A stretch of 5,436 nt of DNA. Origin: Actinomycetota bacterium (GTDB taxonomy: Bacteria; Actinomycetota; Actinomycetes; Actinomycetales; Microbacteriaceae). The stretch covers positions 1-5,436 of the forward strand of contig WLDR01000101.1 in the NCBI GenBank assembly GCA_009704705.1. The letters run 5' to 3'. The stretch's first letter is position 1. Every line of letters starts with the position of its first letter. The notes beneath the pieces are model-generated. The model was not told where the DNA came from. It ran no database searches and saw only the letters and a list, made by a program, of their open reading frames with translations. This document shows positions 1-5,436 of this stretch, in pieces. A program made the translations under genes and the position numbers.

Positions 1-951
1 GATTGAGTCTTCGATCGTCGATGGAGATTCCGCGAGGTCGAATGCGACAAGTCCAGCAGCCGCGTTGAGGACCACGATGTCGCGCACCGCGCCGGCCTCT
101 CCCCCCAGTACTCGGTGAACAATCTTCGCGTTGTCTTCGGGCGAACCGCCACGAATGTCGTCGAGTGTCGCTCGAGAAATGCCAAGGTCCGACGGATTGA
201 GGTCGTGCTCGACTACTCGCCCGCGACTGATCTCCCACATGTGACTGTGACCGGTGGTCGTCAGTTCGTCCAGACCGTCGTCGCCTCGAAACACAAGTGC
301 ACTCGCGTCCCGAGTTTGAAACACGCCCACCATGAGAGGAACCCGGTCAAGCGAAGCGCAACCGAGGGCCGTGGCGTCAGGCCGGGCCGGGTTACACAAG
401 GGGCCGAGGAAGTTGAATAGCGTCGGCACGCCAATTTCCCGGCGGGTTTCTCCCACATGGCGGAAACCCGGGTGAAACAGTGCGGCATAGGCGAATGAGA
501 TTCCGACCGCGTCGAAGACGCGTGCAACACCACCTGGATCGAGGTCGAGATTGAGCCCCAGCTCCCCCAAAACGTCCGAGGATCCGGACGCGCTACTCGC
601 CGCGCGGTTGCCATGCTTGAGCACGGGCACGCCCGTCGACGCAGCCACAATGCTCGACATCGTGGAGACGTTGACCGTGCGATGGCGATCGCCACCCGTT
701 CCCACGATGTCGAGGGCTCTCGGATTTACGGGCAATGGGAGGGAATGTTCAAGAACTGCGTCTCGAAAGCCCACGACCTCATCGACCGTCTCTCCTTTGG
801 CGCGAAGCGCGATGAGAAAGGCAGCGATTTGCGACGGCGTTGCCGTTCCACCGACCATCTCATTCATCGCCCAGGTGGCTTCCGCAATCGACAAATTTTC
901 GCCGTCGAGCAATTGAGTGAGAAGACTCGGCCAATTCGGGATTTGAGACAT
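1..951 (-). CDS. trpD: Anthranilate phosphoribosyltransferase TrpD, 3' end cut by window edge
   Basis: Transfers the phosphoribosyl group of PRPP to anthranilate, the second dedicated step of tryptophan synthesis, in the cytoplasm. The minus-strand frame is open from the ATG at 951-949 to the left edge (317 codons). Visible motifs are the PRPP-binding GTGGD at residues 84-88 followed by N94 and ST at 96-97, KHGNRAASS at 112-120, a FNFLGPLCNP-type stretch around 179-188, and GDDGLDELT at 223-231 with the D-E metal-binding pair. The family is usually about 340-350 residues, so roughly 30 are missing beyond the edge. The start is well defined: an in-frame TAA lies at 963-961, and the N-terminal helical region begins normally. 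No Shine-Dalgarno site precedes it, so translation may be leaderless. The gene is divergent from ctaE, as in M. tuberculosis. No frameshift or lost motif is seen. Confidence 0.95.
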   Translation of the reverse strand, partial: MSQIPNWPSLLTQLLDGENLSIAEATWAMNEMVGGTATPSQIAAFLIALRAKGETVDEVVGFRDAVLEHSLPLPVNPRALDIVGTGGDRHRTVNVSTMSSIVAASTGVPVLKHGNRAASSASGSSDVLGELGLNLDLDPGGVARVFDAVGISFAYAALFHPGFRHVGETRREIGVPTLFNFLGPLCNPARPDATALGCASLDRVPLMVGVFQTRDASALVFRGDDGLDELTTTGHSHMWEISRGRVVEHDLNPSDLGISRATLDDIRGGSPEDNAKIVHRVLGGEAGAVRDIVVLNAAAGLVAFDLAESPSTIEDSI

Positions 952-963
952 GACACAAGGTTA
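952..963 (-). promoter_or_regulatory. Putative trpD -10 element, leaderless-type promoter
   Basis: Read on the minus strand, TAACCT at 963-958 fits the actinobacterial -10 pattern TANNNT. Six bases (957-952) separate it from the A of the trpD ATG at 951, which is where transcription would be expected to begin. No convincing -35 hexamer is seen at 16-19 bp upstream, which is common in high-GC Actinobacteria. The absence of a Shine-Dalgarno site before the ATG supports a leaderless mRNA. This is inference from pattern and spacing only. Confidence 0.45.
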
Positions 964-1026
964 GTTGGCATCGGTAATCATGAGCGTGGCGCGACCCAAT
1001 CGACCAATGAGCGCCTCTCATTCCGG

Positions 1027-1039
1027 CATAATGGGAGGC
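1027..1039 (+). promoter_or_regulatory. Putative ctaE -10 element, leaderless-type promoter
   Basis: CATAAT at 1027-1032 matches the TATAAT consensus at five of six positions. Seven bases (GGGAGGC, 1033-1039) separate it from the GTG at 1040, so transcription could start at or next to the start codon. No good -35 box is found at the expected distance. The same GGGAGG also looks like a Shine-Dalgarno site but ends only one base before the GTG, too close for normal use. That makes a leaderless start the simpler reading, though it is unproven. Confidence 0.4.
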
Positions 1040-1669
1040 GTGACGAATGCCTCTGTTGCTTCCCGAGTACCTGTTCCCATGGTGAGCCGACCCAACCCTG
1101 TTGCGGTGGGCACTATCGTCTGGCTCGGCAGCGAGGTGATGTTCTTCGCCGGTCTTTTCGCCATCTACTTCACACTTCGTGGAGCGGTCCCCGAGATGTG
1201 GGCTGAGGAAGCTGCCATGCTCAACTTCCCCTTCTCGCTGACGAACACGATCATCCTGGTGTCGTCTTCGTTTACCGCCCAGTTCGGAGTTTTTGCCGCT
1301 GAGCGCTTGCAACCACGTTCCACAGGATGGAAGCCGACTCAATGGGGAATGGTCGAGTGGTTCTTCCTCACCTACGCTCTCGGAGCTATCTTCGTTTCGG
1401 GTCAGGTTTTCGAGTATGCACTGCTCGTGTCTGAAGGAGTTACGCTCAGCTCAAACGCGTATGGCTCGGCTTTCTTCTTGACCACTGGTTTCCACGGCTT
1501 GCACGTGACCGGAGGCCTCATCGCGTTCCTCCTCGTCATCGGCCGCGCGTATGCGGTCAAGCACTTTGGTCACAAGGAAGCAACGAGTGCCATCGTCGTT
1601 TCGTACTACTGGCACTTTGTTGATGTGGTGTGGATTGCCCTGTTCCTCGTCATTTACGTGCTCAAGTAG
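1040..1669 (+). CDS. ctaE: Cytochrome c oxidase subunit III (aa3-type)
   Basis: Subunit III of the membrane-bound aa3 cytochrome c oxidase, the terminal oxidase of the bcc-aa3 supercomplex. It carries no redox centre and is thought to stabilise the catalytic core and its proton uptake. From the GTG at 1040 the protein has 209 residues, usual for the short actinobacterial form that lacks the first two helices of the mitochondrial protein. Five hydrophobic segments lie at about 21-46, 67-87, 104-130, 142-172 and 185-207. Family motifs are WLGSEVMFFAGLF at 28-40 with the conserved membrane Glu at E32, GFHGLHVTGG at 150-159, and YYWHFVDVVW at 189-198. In-frame starts also exist upstream (TTG 965, ATG 980, 1007, 1031), but none has a ribosome site. 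GTG 1040 gives the short MTN... N-terminus expected and sits at the right distance from a -10 box. First gene of the operon, 41 nt before qcrC. Confidence 0.93.
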   Translation: MTNASVASRVPVPMVSRPNPVAVGTIVWLGSEVMFFAGLFAIYFTLRGAVPEMWAEEAAMLNFPFSLTNTIILVSSSFTAQFGVFAAERLQPRSTGWKPTQWGMVEWFFLTYALGAIFVSGQVFEYALLVSEGVTLSSNAYGSAFFLTTGFHGLHVTGGLIAFLLVIGRAYAVKHFGHKEATSAIVVSYYWHFVDVVWIALFLVIYVLK

Positions 1670-1710
1670 CACTGCGTGTTTCGCCTGACAACCATCAGAA
1701 AAGAAAAGAC

Positions 1711-2499
1711 ATGATCCGAAACCCTCGCAAGTCCGGCCGCCGTTCACCTCTGGCATCTGCTTCCCTGCTTCTGGTCGGGTTGCTCGCCACGGGTGGTGCC
1801 TACGTTGCGTTCACTGCGACGACCGCGTCGGCAAACGTAGACATGTCAAGCCCCGAAACGATTGAGAACGGCCAGAAGCTCTTTGCGGCAAACTGCGCAA
1901 CGTGCCACGGACAGCAGGCGCAAGGCACCGACGCCGGCCCGAGCTTGATTGGCGTTGGCGCCGCATCGGTCGATTTTCAGGTTGGTTCGGGACGCATGCC
2001 CATGCAGGCGAACTCGCCGCAGGCGCCAACGAAGCCCGTTCAGTTCACCGAAGAACAGACCGCTGAACTTGCGGCGTATGTCGCATCGCTCGCTCCAGGG
2101 CCCGCCATTCCGAGTGAGTCTGAGCTTGTCGGAGGCAACGTTGCCGAGGGTGGCGAACTCTTCCGCATCAACTGCGCAATGTGCCATAACGTCGCTGGAG
2201 CCGGTGGCGCCCTGACCGAGGGTAAGTATGCTCCCGCACTGACGGAGTCGTCTGCGAAGCACATCTATGAAGCGATGGTCACTGGGCCACAAAACATGCC
2301 GGCGTTCAACGACCTCAACCTGACCCCCGAGGACAAGAAGAACGTCATCGCGTACATCCAGTACCACCAGGAGACGCAATCCGCCGGCGGGCTTGAACTT
2401 GGTTCGCTCGGCCCTGTTTCTGAGGGTCTTTTCCTCTGGGTGTTCGGTCTGGGTGGCATCGTCGCCCTCACCGTGTGGATTACCGCGAAATCCAACTAA
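1711..2499 (+). CDS. qcrC: Di-heme cytochrome c subunit of the cytochrome bcc complex
   Basis: Cytochrome cc subunit of the menaquinol:cytochrome c reductase. It takes electrons from the Rieske cluster and hands them to the aa3 oxidase, standing in for a soluble cytochrome c. The protein has 262 residues. A basic start with RR at 10-11 leads into a hydrophobic segment at about 14-36, which acts as signal or anchor; an AxA-type site ends at A41. Two cytochrome c domains follow, with CATCH at 62-66 and CAMCH at 155-159. Probable axial Met ligands are M96 or M98 in RMPM and M196 in NMPAF. A C-terminal membrane helix spans about 238-258. The duplicated heme domain and tail anchor are typical of Actinobacteria. 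The ATG at 1711 was chosen because the frame upstream encodes only basic, non-hydrophobic residues overlapping ctaE. The purine-rich AAAAGAAAAGA at 1699-1709 is a weak ribosome site. Confidence 0.96.
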   Translation: MIRNPRKSGRRSPLASASLLLVGLLATGGAYVAFTATTASANVDMSSPETIENGQKLFAANCATCHGQQAQGTDAGPSLIGVGAASVDFQVGSGRMPMQANSPQAPTKPVQFTEEQTAELAAYVASLAPGPAIPSESELVGGNVAEGGELFRINCAMCHNVAGAGGALTEGKYAPALTESSAKHIYEAMVTGPQNMPAFNDLNLTPEDKKNVIAYIQYHQETQSAGGLELGSLGPVSEGLFLWVFGLGGIVALTVWITAKSN

Positions 2500-2522
2500 C
2501 CCTGTATCTCAACCACCGCACT

Positions 2523-2528
2523 AAGGAG
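2523..2528 (+). promoter_or_regulatory. Shine-Dalgarno site of qcrA, decides between two adjacent ATGs
   Basis: AAGGAG is the clearest ribosome binding site in the window. It ends one base before the ATG at 2530 and four bases before the ATG at 2533. The spacing strongly favours the second ATG, so the protein would begin MAQNEN and not MMAQNEN. Confidence 0.7.
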
Positions 2529-2532
2529 AATG

Positions 2533-3606
2533 ATGGCTCAGAACGAGAATGGCTCGGCCGACGTCGTTCCCACAACCGCGCCGACTGGCGCAGTTGTCGG
2601 AACAGCTGTTGTCCCCGCTGACACGTTCGAGAACCCGGGCCTGCCACCGCACCGCCCGCGCATTGTGGATCTGGACCCCAAGAAGAAGCAGCGTGCAGCG
2701 CGCTTCGTTGTGGCGCTCTTCTGGGTATCCGTCGCGGGAAGTATTGCCGCTGTGTTTGCCTACATGTTCTTCCCGATTGAGTCCGGCAACGTGGAGGATG
2801 TTCGAAACAACACGCTGTTCGTCGGGCTCGCCATTGCCCTCTCGCTCCTGGCCATCGGTATCGCTGCCGTGCACTGGGGCAAGGCCGTCATGGACGACAA
2901 AGAGGGCGTGGATTATCGTCACCCGGTTCGCGGAACCGAAGAAACCCGCGCCCGAGCACTTGAGGTGTTCAAGGAAGCAAACGAAGAGTCTGGCTTTAGC
3001 CGTCGCACTCTCATTCGTGGCGGACTCATTGCGTCACTCGTTGCGTTCCCGTTGCCCGCCATCGCATTGTTCCGTGGACTTGCCCCGATGGATGTCGACC
3101 CTAACGATTTGCTGAAGCACACCATGTGGAAGAAGGGCTTGCGTCTCACGCAGGACCCCACCGGCAACCCGATCAAGGCATCGGATGTCACTATTGGCAG
3201 TGCTTACCAGATTATTCCCGAGGGTCTCGTGGACCTCCCCGAACACGAAATGCTCGATGAGAAGGCGAAGGCCGCAGTTCTCCTGGTGCGCTTGAAGCCG
3301 GAGGACTTGACCTGGTCGAGCGAAGAACGCAAGTCGTGGTCGTATGACGGCATTGTTGCGTACTCCAAGATCTGTACGCATGTCGGTTGCCCGGTAGCTC
3401 TCTACGAACAACAAACACACAACCTGCTTTGCCCGTGTCACCAGTCTCAGTTCGACATTGCGAACGAATGCGCCGTCATCTTTGGGCCGGCGGCCCGCCC
3501 ACTTCCTCAATTGCCCATCACTGTGGACAGTGAGGGATACCTCGTCGCCATGAGCGACTTCACCGAACCTGTTGGACCTAGCTTCTGGGAGCGTTCTACA
3601 TCATGA
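2533..3606 (+). CDS. qcrA: Rieske iron-sulfur subunit of the cytochrome bcc complex
   Basis: Rieske [2Fe-2S] protein that accepts one electron from menaquinol at the Qo site of QcrB and passes it to QcrC. The 357-residue protein has the actinobacterial layout: a Pro-rich cytoplasmic N-terminus, two membrane helices at about 58-80 and 94-115, a charged loop, a twin-arginine motif FSRRTLIRGG at 155-164, a third helix at about 163-183, and then the extracytoplasmic Rieske domain. The cluster boxes are CTHVGCP at 281-287 and CPCHQSQFD at 300-308, giving ligands C281, H283, C300 and H303 and the disulfide pair C286-C302. In related Actinobacteria the first two helices are inserted by Sec and the third, with its folded domain, by Tat; the motif here implies the same. 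The start at 2533 follows from ribosome-site spacing. The stop overlaps the qcrB start by 4 nt (ATGA), suggesting coupled translation. Confidence 0.97.
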   Translation: MAQNENGSADVVPTTAPTGAVVGTAVVPADTFENPGLPPHRPRIVDLDPKKKQRAARFVVALFWVSVAGSIAAVFAYMFFPIESGNVEDVRNNTLFVGLAIALSLLAIGIAAVHWGKAVMDDKEGVDYRHPVRGTEETRARALEVFKEANEESGFSRRTLIRGGLIASLVAFPLPAIALFRGLAPMDVDPNDLLKHTMWKKGLRLTQDPTGNPIKASDVTIGSAYQIIPEGLVDLPEHEMLDEKAKAAVLLVRLKPEDLTWSSEERKSWSYDGIVAYSKICTHVGCPVALYEQQTHNLLCPCHQSQFDIANECAVIFGPAARPLPQLPITVDSEGYLVAMSDFTEPVGPSFWERSTS

Positions 3607-5204
3607 GCATCACCTCCGCACCTCAGCAAAAGGGCTTTACTGCTCGGGCGTCAAATTACATCGATGAGCGCACCAGCGCCTCGTTTGCCGTCAAGGAATT
3701 TGGTCGCAAGATTTTTCCCGACCACTGGTCATTCCTCCTAGGCGAAGTAGCGCTCTACAGCTTCGTCATCATCCTGCTTTCGGGTAGCTTCCTGACGTTC
3801 TTCTTCCAGGCTTCCATGACGCCGGTGGAGTACGAGGGTTCTTACGTCCCACTCAAGGGCATCACGATGTCCGCCGCCATGGCATCGACGCTCGACATTT
3901 CGTTCGATATTCGTGGTGGCCTGCTCATGCGTCAGGTGCACCACTGGGCGGCGCTCCTCTTTGTCGCGGCCATCGGCTTGCACATGCTCCGCGTGTTCTT
4001 CACCGGCGCATTCCGCAAGCCTCGTGAGCTGAACTGGGCAATCGGTTTTGTGCTGTTCGTTCTGGCGATGGCCGAAGGCTTCACCGGCTATTCCCTTCCG
4101 GACGACTTGTTGTCGGGCAATGGACTTCGCATTATCGACGGAATGATCAACGCCGTTCCCGTTGTTGGCACGTGGATCACCTTCCTCCTGTTCGGAGGAG
4201 AGTTCCCGGGGGCAGACATCGTTGGGCGCCTCTACACGCTGCACATCCTGCTTCTACCGGCGTTGGTTTTGATCTTCATCGTGCTGCACTTGATGTTTGT
4301 GGTCATCCACAAGCACACGCAGTACCCTGGCCCTGGTCGCACCGAACAGAACGTCGTCGGATACCCCGTTTTGCCCGTCTACGCAGCCAAGGCAGGTGGA
4401 TTCTTCTTCCTCGTCTTTGGTGTGGTCATGCTGATGGCGGCGACGGTGACAATCAACCCGATTTGGAACTACGGCCCCTATGACCCCTCCCCCGTGTCTG
4501 CTGGAACTCAGCCGGACTGGTACATCGGGTTCGCCGACGGTGCACTTCGTCTGATACCTCCGCACCTGGAAACCGTGTGGTTCGGGTACACGTGGTCATG
4601 GAACATCCTGATTCCAATCCTGCTGCTCCTCGTCTTCTTGGCCCTCGCCTTCGCGTATCCCTACATTGAGGCGTGGGTTACGGGTGACAAGCGAGAGCAC
4701 CACCTGCTCGATCGTCCGCGCAACGCGCCCGTACGAACGGGAATCGGTGCTGCCGGTGTAACTTTCTACGCCGTTCTCTGGGCGGGAGCCGCATCGGACA
4801 TCATTGCGACGCACTTCCTGGTAACGATGGAAGGCGTAATCCTTACCCTTCAGATTCTGCTTATCTTGGGCCCGATCATCGCCTTCATGGTGACGAAGCG
4901 TGTCTGTCTTGCGCTGCAGAAGAAGGACCGCGAAATGGTTCTTCACGGGTTTGAGACGGGACGGATCGTTCGACTTCCCGGAGGCGAATTCGTCGAGGTG
5001 CACGAACAGCTCGACGATTACACTCGCTGGCAGCTCGTGTCGTTCAATGACAACGCTCCGATTGCTCTCAAGCCCAACCCCAAGGGCAAAATCACGGCGG
5101 GCGCACGCGTGCGGGTATCCCTCTCCAGGTTCTTCTTCGAAGACCGTATTGCTCCGGTCACGCAGACGGAGTTCAAAGAGGCCCTCGAGCACGCTCAGCA
5201 CTAG
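3603..5204 (+). CDS. qcrB: Cytochrome b subunit of the cytochrome bcc complex
   Basis: Membrane core of the bcc complex; it binds hemes bL and bH, oxidises menaquinol at the Qo site and reduces quinone at the Qi site. The 533-residue protein has about eight membrane helices up to residue 436 and a hydrophilic cytoplasmic tail of about 95 residues, an actinobacterial addition. Heme ligands are H113 and H127 in helix B, and H214 and H229 in helix D. The helix D pair is 15 apart, as in cytochrome b6, whereas helix B has the usual 14. GFTGYSLPDDL at 159-169 belongs to helix C and its loop. PDWY at 304-307 is the actinobacterial form of the Qo-site PEWY motif. The ATG overlaps the qcrA stop (ATGA); GGGAG at 3587-3591 lies 11 nt upstream, a rather long spacing that fits translational coupling. 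Last gene of the operon, 18 nt before a terminator. Confidence 0.97.
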   Translation: MSITSAPQQKGFTARASNYIDERTSASFAVKEFGRKIFPDHWSFLLGEVALYSFVIILLSGSFLTFFFQASMTPVEYEGSYVPLKGITMSAAMASTLDISFDIRGGLLMRQVHHWAALLFVAAIGLHMLRVFFTGAFRKPRELNWAIGFVLFVLAMAEGFTGYSLPDDLLSGNGLRIIDGMINAVPVVGTWITFLLFGGEFPGADIVGRLYTLHILLLPALVLIFIVLHLMFVVIHKHTQYPGPGRTEQNVVGYPVLPVYAAKAGGFFFLVFGVVMLMAATVTINPIWNYGPYDPSPVSAGTQPDWYIGFADGALRLIPPHLETVWFGYTWSWNILIPILLLLVFLALAFAYPYIEAWVTGDKREHHLLDRPRNAPVRTGIGAAGVTFYAVLWAGAASDIIATHFLVTMEGVILTLQILLILGPIIAFMVTKRVCLALQKKDREMVLHGFETGRIVRLPGGEFVEVHEQLDDYTRWQLVSFNDNAPIALKPNPKGKITAGARVRVSLSRFFFEDRIAPVTQTEFKEALEHAQH

Positions 5205-5222
5205 AGCCAAACTCTGAACAGG

Positions 5223-5263
5223 ATTGGGCTGCTCGCGCTCTGCGCGGGTGGCCCAATTTCTTT
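5223..5263 (+). terminator. Rho-independent terminator of the ctaE-qcrCAB operon
   Basis: ATTGGGC at 5223-5229 pairs with GCCCAAT at 5251-5257. The stem continues inward through two or three G-T wobbles to CGCGC at 5234-5238 pairing with GCGCG at 5242-5246, closing a TCT loop at 5239-5241. That is a stem of about 16 bp followed by TTCTTT. It lies 18 nt after the qcrB stop. On the opposite strand the stem is followed by CCTGTTC, so it should act in the plus direction only. Confidence 0.88.
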
Positions 5264-5277
5264 GGGGGCGCTTGCAG

Positions 5278-5379
5278 ACGCCAGTCAGAGCGACATTCGG
5301 CGCACGCCAGTCAGAGCGACATTCGGCGCACGCCAGTCAGTGCGGGATTCCGCACGCCAGTCGCGCTGCTCTCGTGCGC
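5278..5379. repeat. Tandem array of about 26-bp units behind the operon terminator
   Basis: Four head-to-tail units begin with ACGCCAGTC. Units 1 (5278-5303) and 2 (5304-5329) are 26 bp and identical. Unit 3 (5330-5353) is 24 bp: it keeps ACGCCAGTCAG, then differs by three substitutions and a 2-nt deletion, which turns its end into the small hairpin TGCGG-GATT-CCGCA (5341-5354). Unit 4 (5354-5379) keeps only ACGCCAGTC and a GCGC end. A further CCAGTCA occurs at 5425-5431, and an inverted CTGGCG at 5380-5385 can pair with CGCCAG at 5355-5360. The array fills the gap between the qcr terminator and a possible convergent gene. I do not recognise it as a named repeat family. The units lack CRISPR-like spacers, and no coding frame is evident. 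Confidence 0.85.
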
Positions 5380-5394
5380 CTGGCGGAGTCAGAT

Positions 5395-5436
5395 TCAGCC
5401 GCTCAGGGAGATATAGTCGATCAGCCAGTCAAGCCC
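5395..5436 (-). CDS. Possible C-terminal end of a convergent gene, cut by window edge
   Basis: One minus-strand frame is open from the right edge to a TGA at 5397-5395 and reads GLDWLIDYISLSG. The composition is plausible for a protein end, and the other two minus frames are stopped within a few codons of the edge. A convergent neighbour would fit the position of the qcr terminator and the non-coding repeats. However, 13 open codons occur by chance about half the time, and the peptide is too short to assign to any family. Confidence 0.3.
   Translation of the reverse strand, partial: GLDWLIDYISLSG

Noticed and set aside
589..591. Ala121 of TrpD, in a place where some TrpD proteins have Lys (KHGNRxxSSK)
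   Set aside because: This position varies among actinobacterial TrpD proteins, and the residues around it are intact, so it does not indicate loss of function.
261..695. Minus-strand open frame at 261-695 as a separate gene
   Set aside because: It is a different phase on the same strand as trpD. The trpD motifs are all found in the phase starting at 951, without interruption.
115..1206. Plus-strand open frames at 115-420, 551-916 and 613-1206
   Set aside because: They lie antisense to trpD, whose protein matches its family along the whole frame; the third also runs through the promoter gap into ctaE. Their translations are rich in Arg, Ser and Thr and show no motif.
860..1342. Minus-strand open frame spanning the trpD start and half of ctaE
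   Set aside because: It conflicts with both well-supported genes and encodes a low-complexity His/Arg/Ser-rich peptide with no recognisable domain.
1670..1710. A separate promoter or terminator between ctaE and qcrC
   Set aside because: The 41-nt gap holds neither a hairpin with a T-run nor a -10 hexamer I can support; the genes read as one operon.
4254..5210. Long minus-strand frames under qcrB (4254-4565 and 4596-5210)
   Set aside because: They are antisense shadows of qcrB, with charged, low-complexity translations and no motif.
5278..5379. CRISPR array
   Set aside because: The units are directly adjacent, with no unique spacers between them, and decay quickly towards the right.
5278..5379. 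Replication origin iterons or DnaA boxes
   Set aside because: No TTATCCACA-like boxes, AT-rich segment or replication gene is nearby; the locus is an ordinary respiratory operon.

Overview
The window is a conserved actinobacterial respiratory locus and holds no obviously new system. Every complete gene is a recognisable housekeeping gene: anthranilate phosphoribosyltransferase (trpD, minus strand, cut by the left edge), then on the plus strand cytochrome c oxidase subunit III (ctaE) and the three cytochrome bcc subunits qcrC, qcrA and qcrB. The fused di-heme QcrC, the three-helix Rieske protein with an internal twin-arginine motif, and the long C-terminal tail of QcrB are hallmarks of Actinobacteria. 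The order trpD(-) / ctaE-qcrC-qcrA-qcrB(+) is the same as in Mycobacterium tuberculosis. Moderately high GC and the flavour of the proteins suggest Microbacteriaceae or a relative, but that is an impression and not a placement.

Layout: 1-951 is trpD, reading leftwards. An 88-bp divergent gap (952-1039) separates it from ctaE. Each gene has a -10-like hexamer 6 or 7 nt before its start codon and no usable Shine-Dalgarno site, so both mRNAs may be leaderless. ctaE (1040-1669) is followed after 41 nt by qcrC (1711-2499), after 33 nt by qcrA (2533-3606), and qcrB (3603-5204) overlaps the qcrA stop by 4 nt. A strong rho-independent terminator at 5223-5263 closes the operon. Beyond it, 5278-5379 carries a tandem array of about 26-bp units, two of them identical. 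The last 42 bases could encode the C-terminus of a convergent gene on the minus strand.

How the genes work together: QcrB oxidises menaquinol and splits the electrons. One goes through the Rieske cluster of QcrA to the two hemes of QcrC, which replaces a soluble cytochrome c and passes electrons to the aa3 oxidase, of which CtaE is subunit III. Keeping ctaE with qcrCAB fits the known bcc-aa3 supercomplex. The other oxidase subunits (CtaC, CtaD, CtaF) are not in this window. trpD belongs to tryptophan synthesis and is a neighbour by conserved synteny, not by function.

The observations most worth a second look are the paired leaderless-type starts in the divergent gap and the tandem repeat array behind the terminator.
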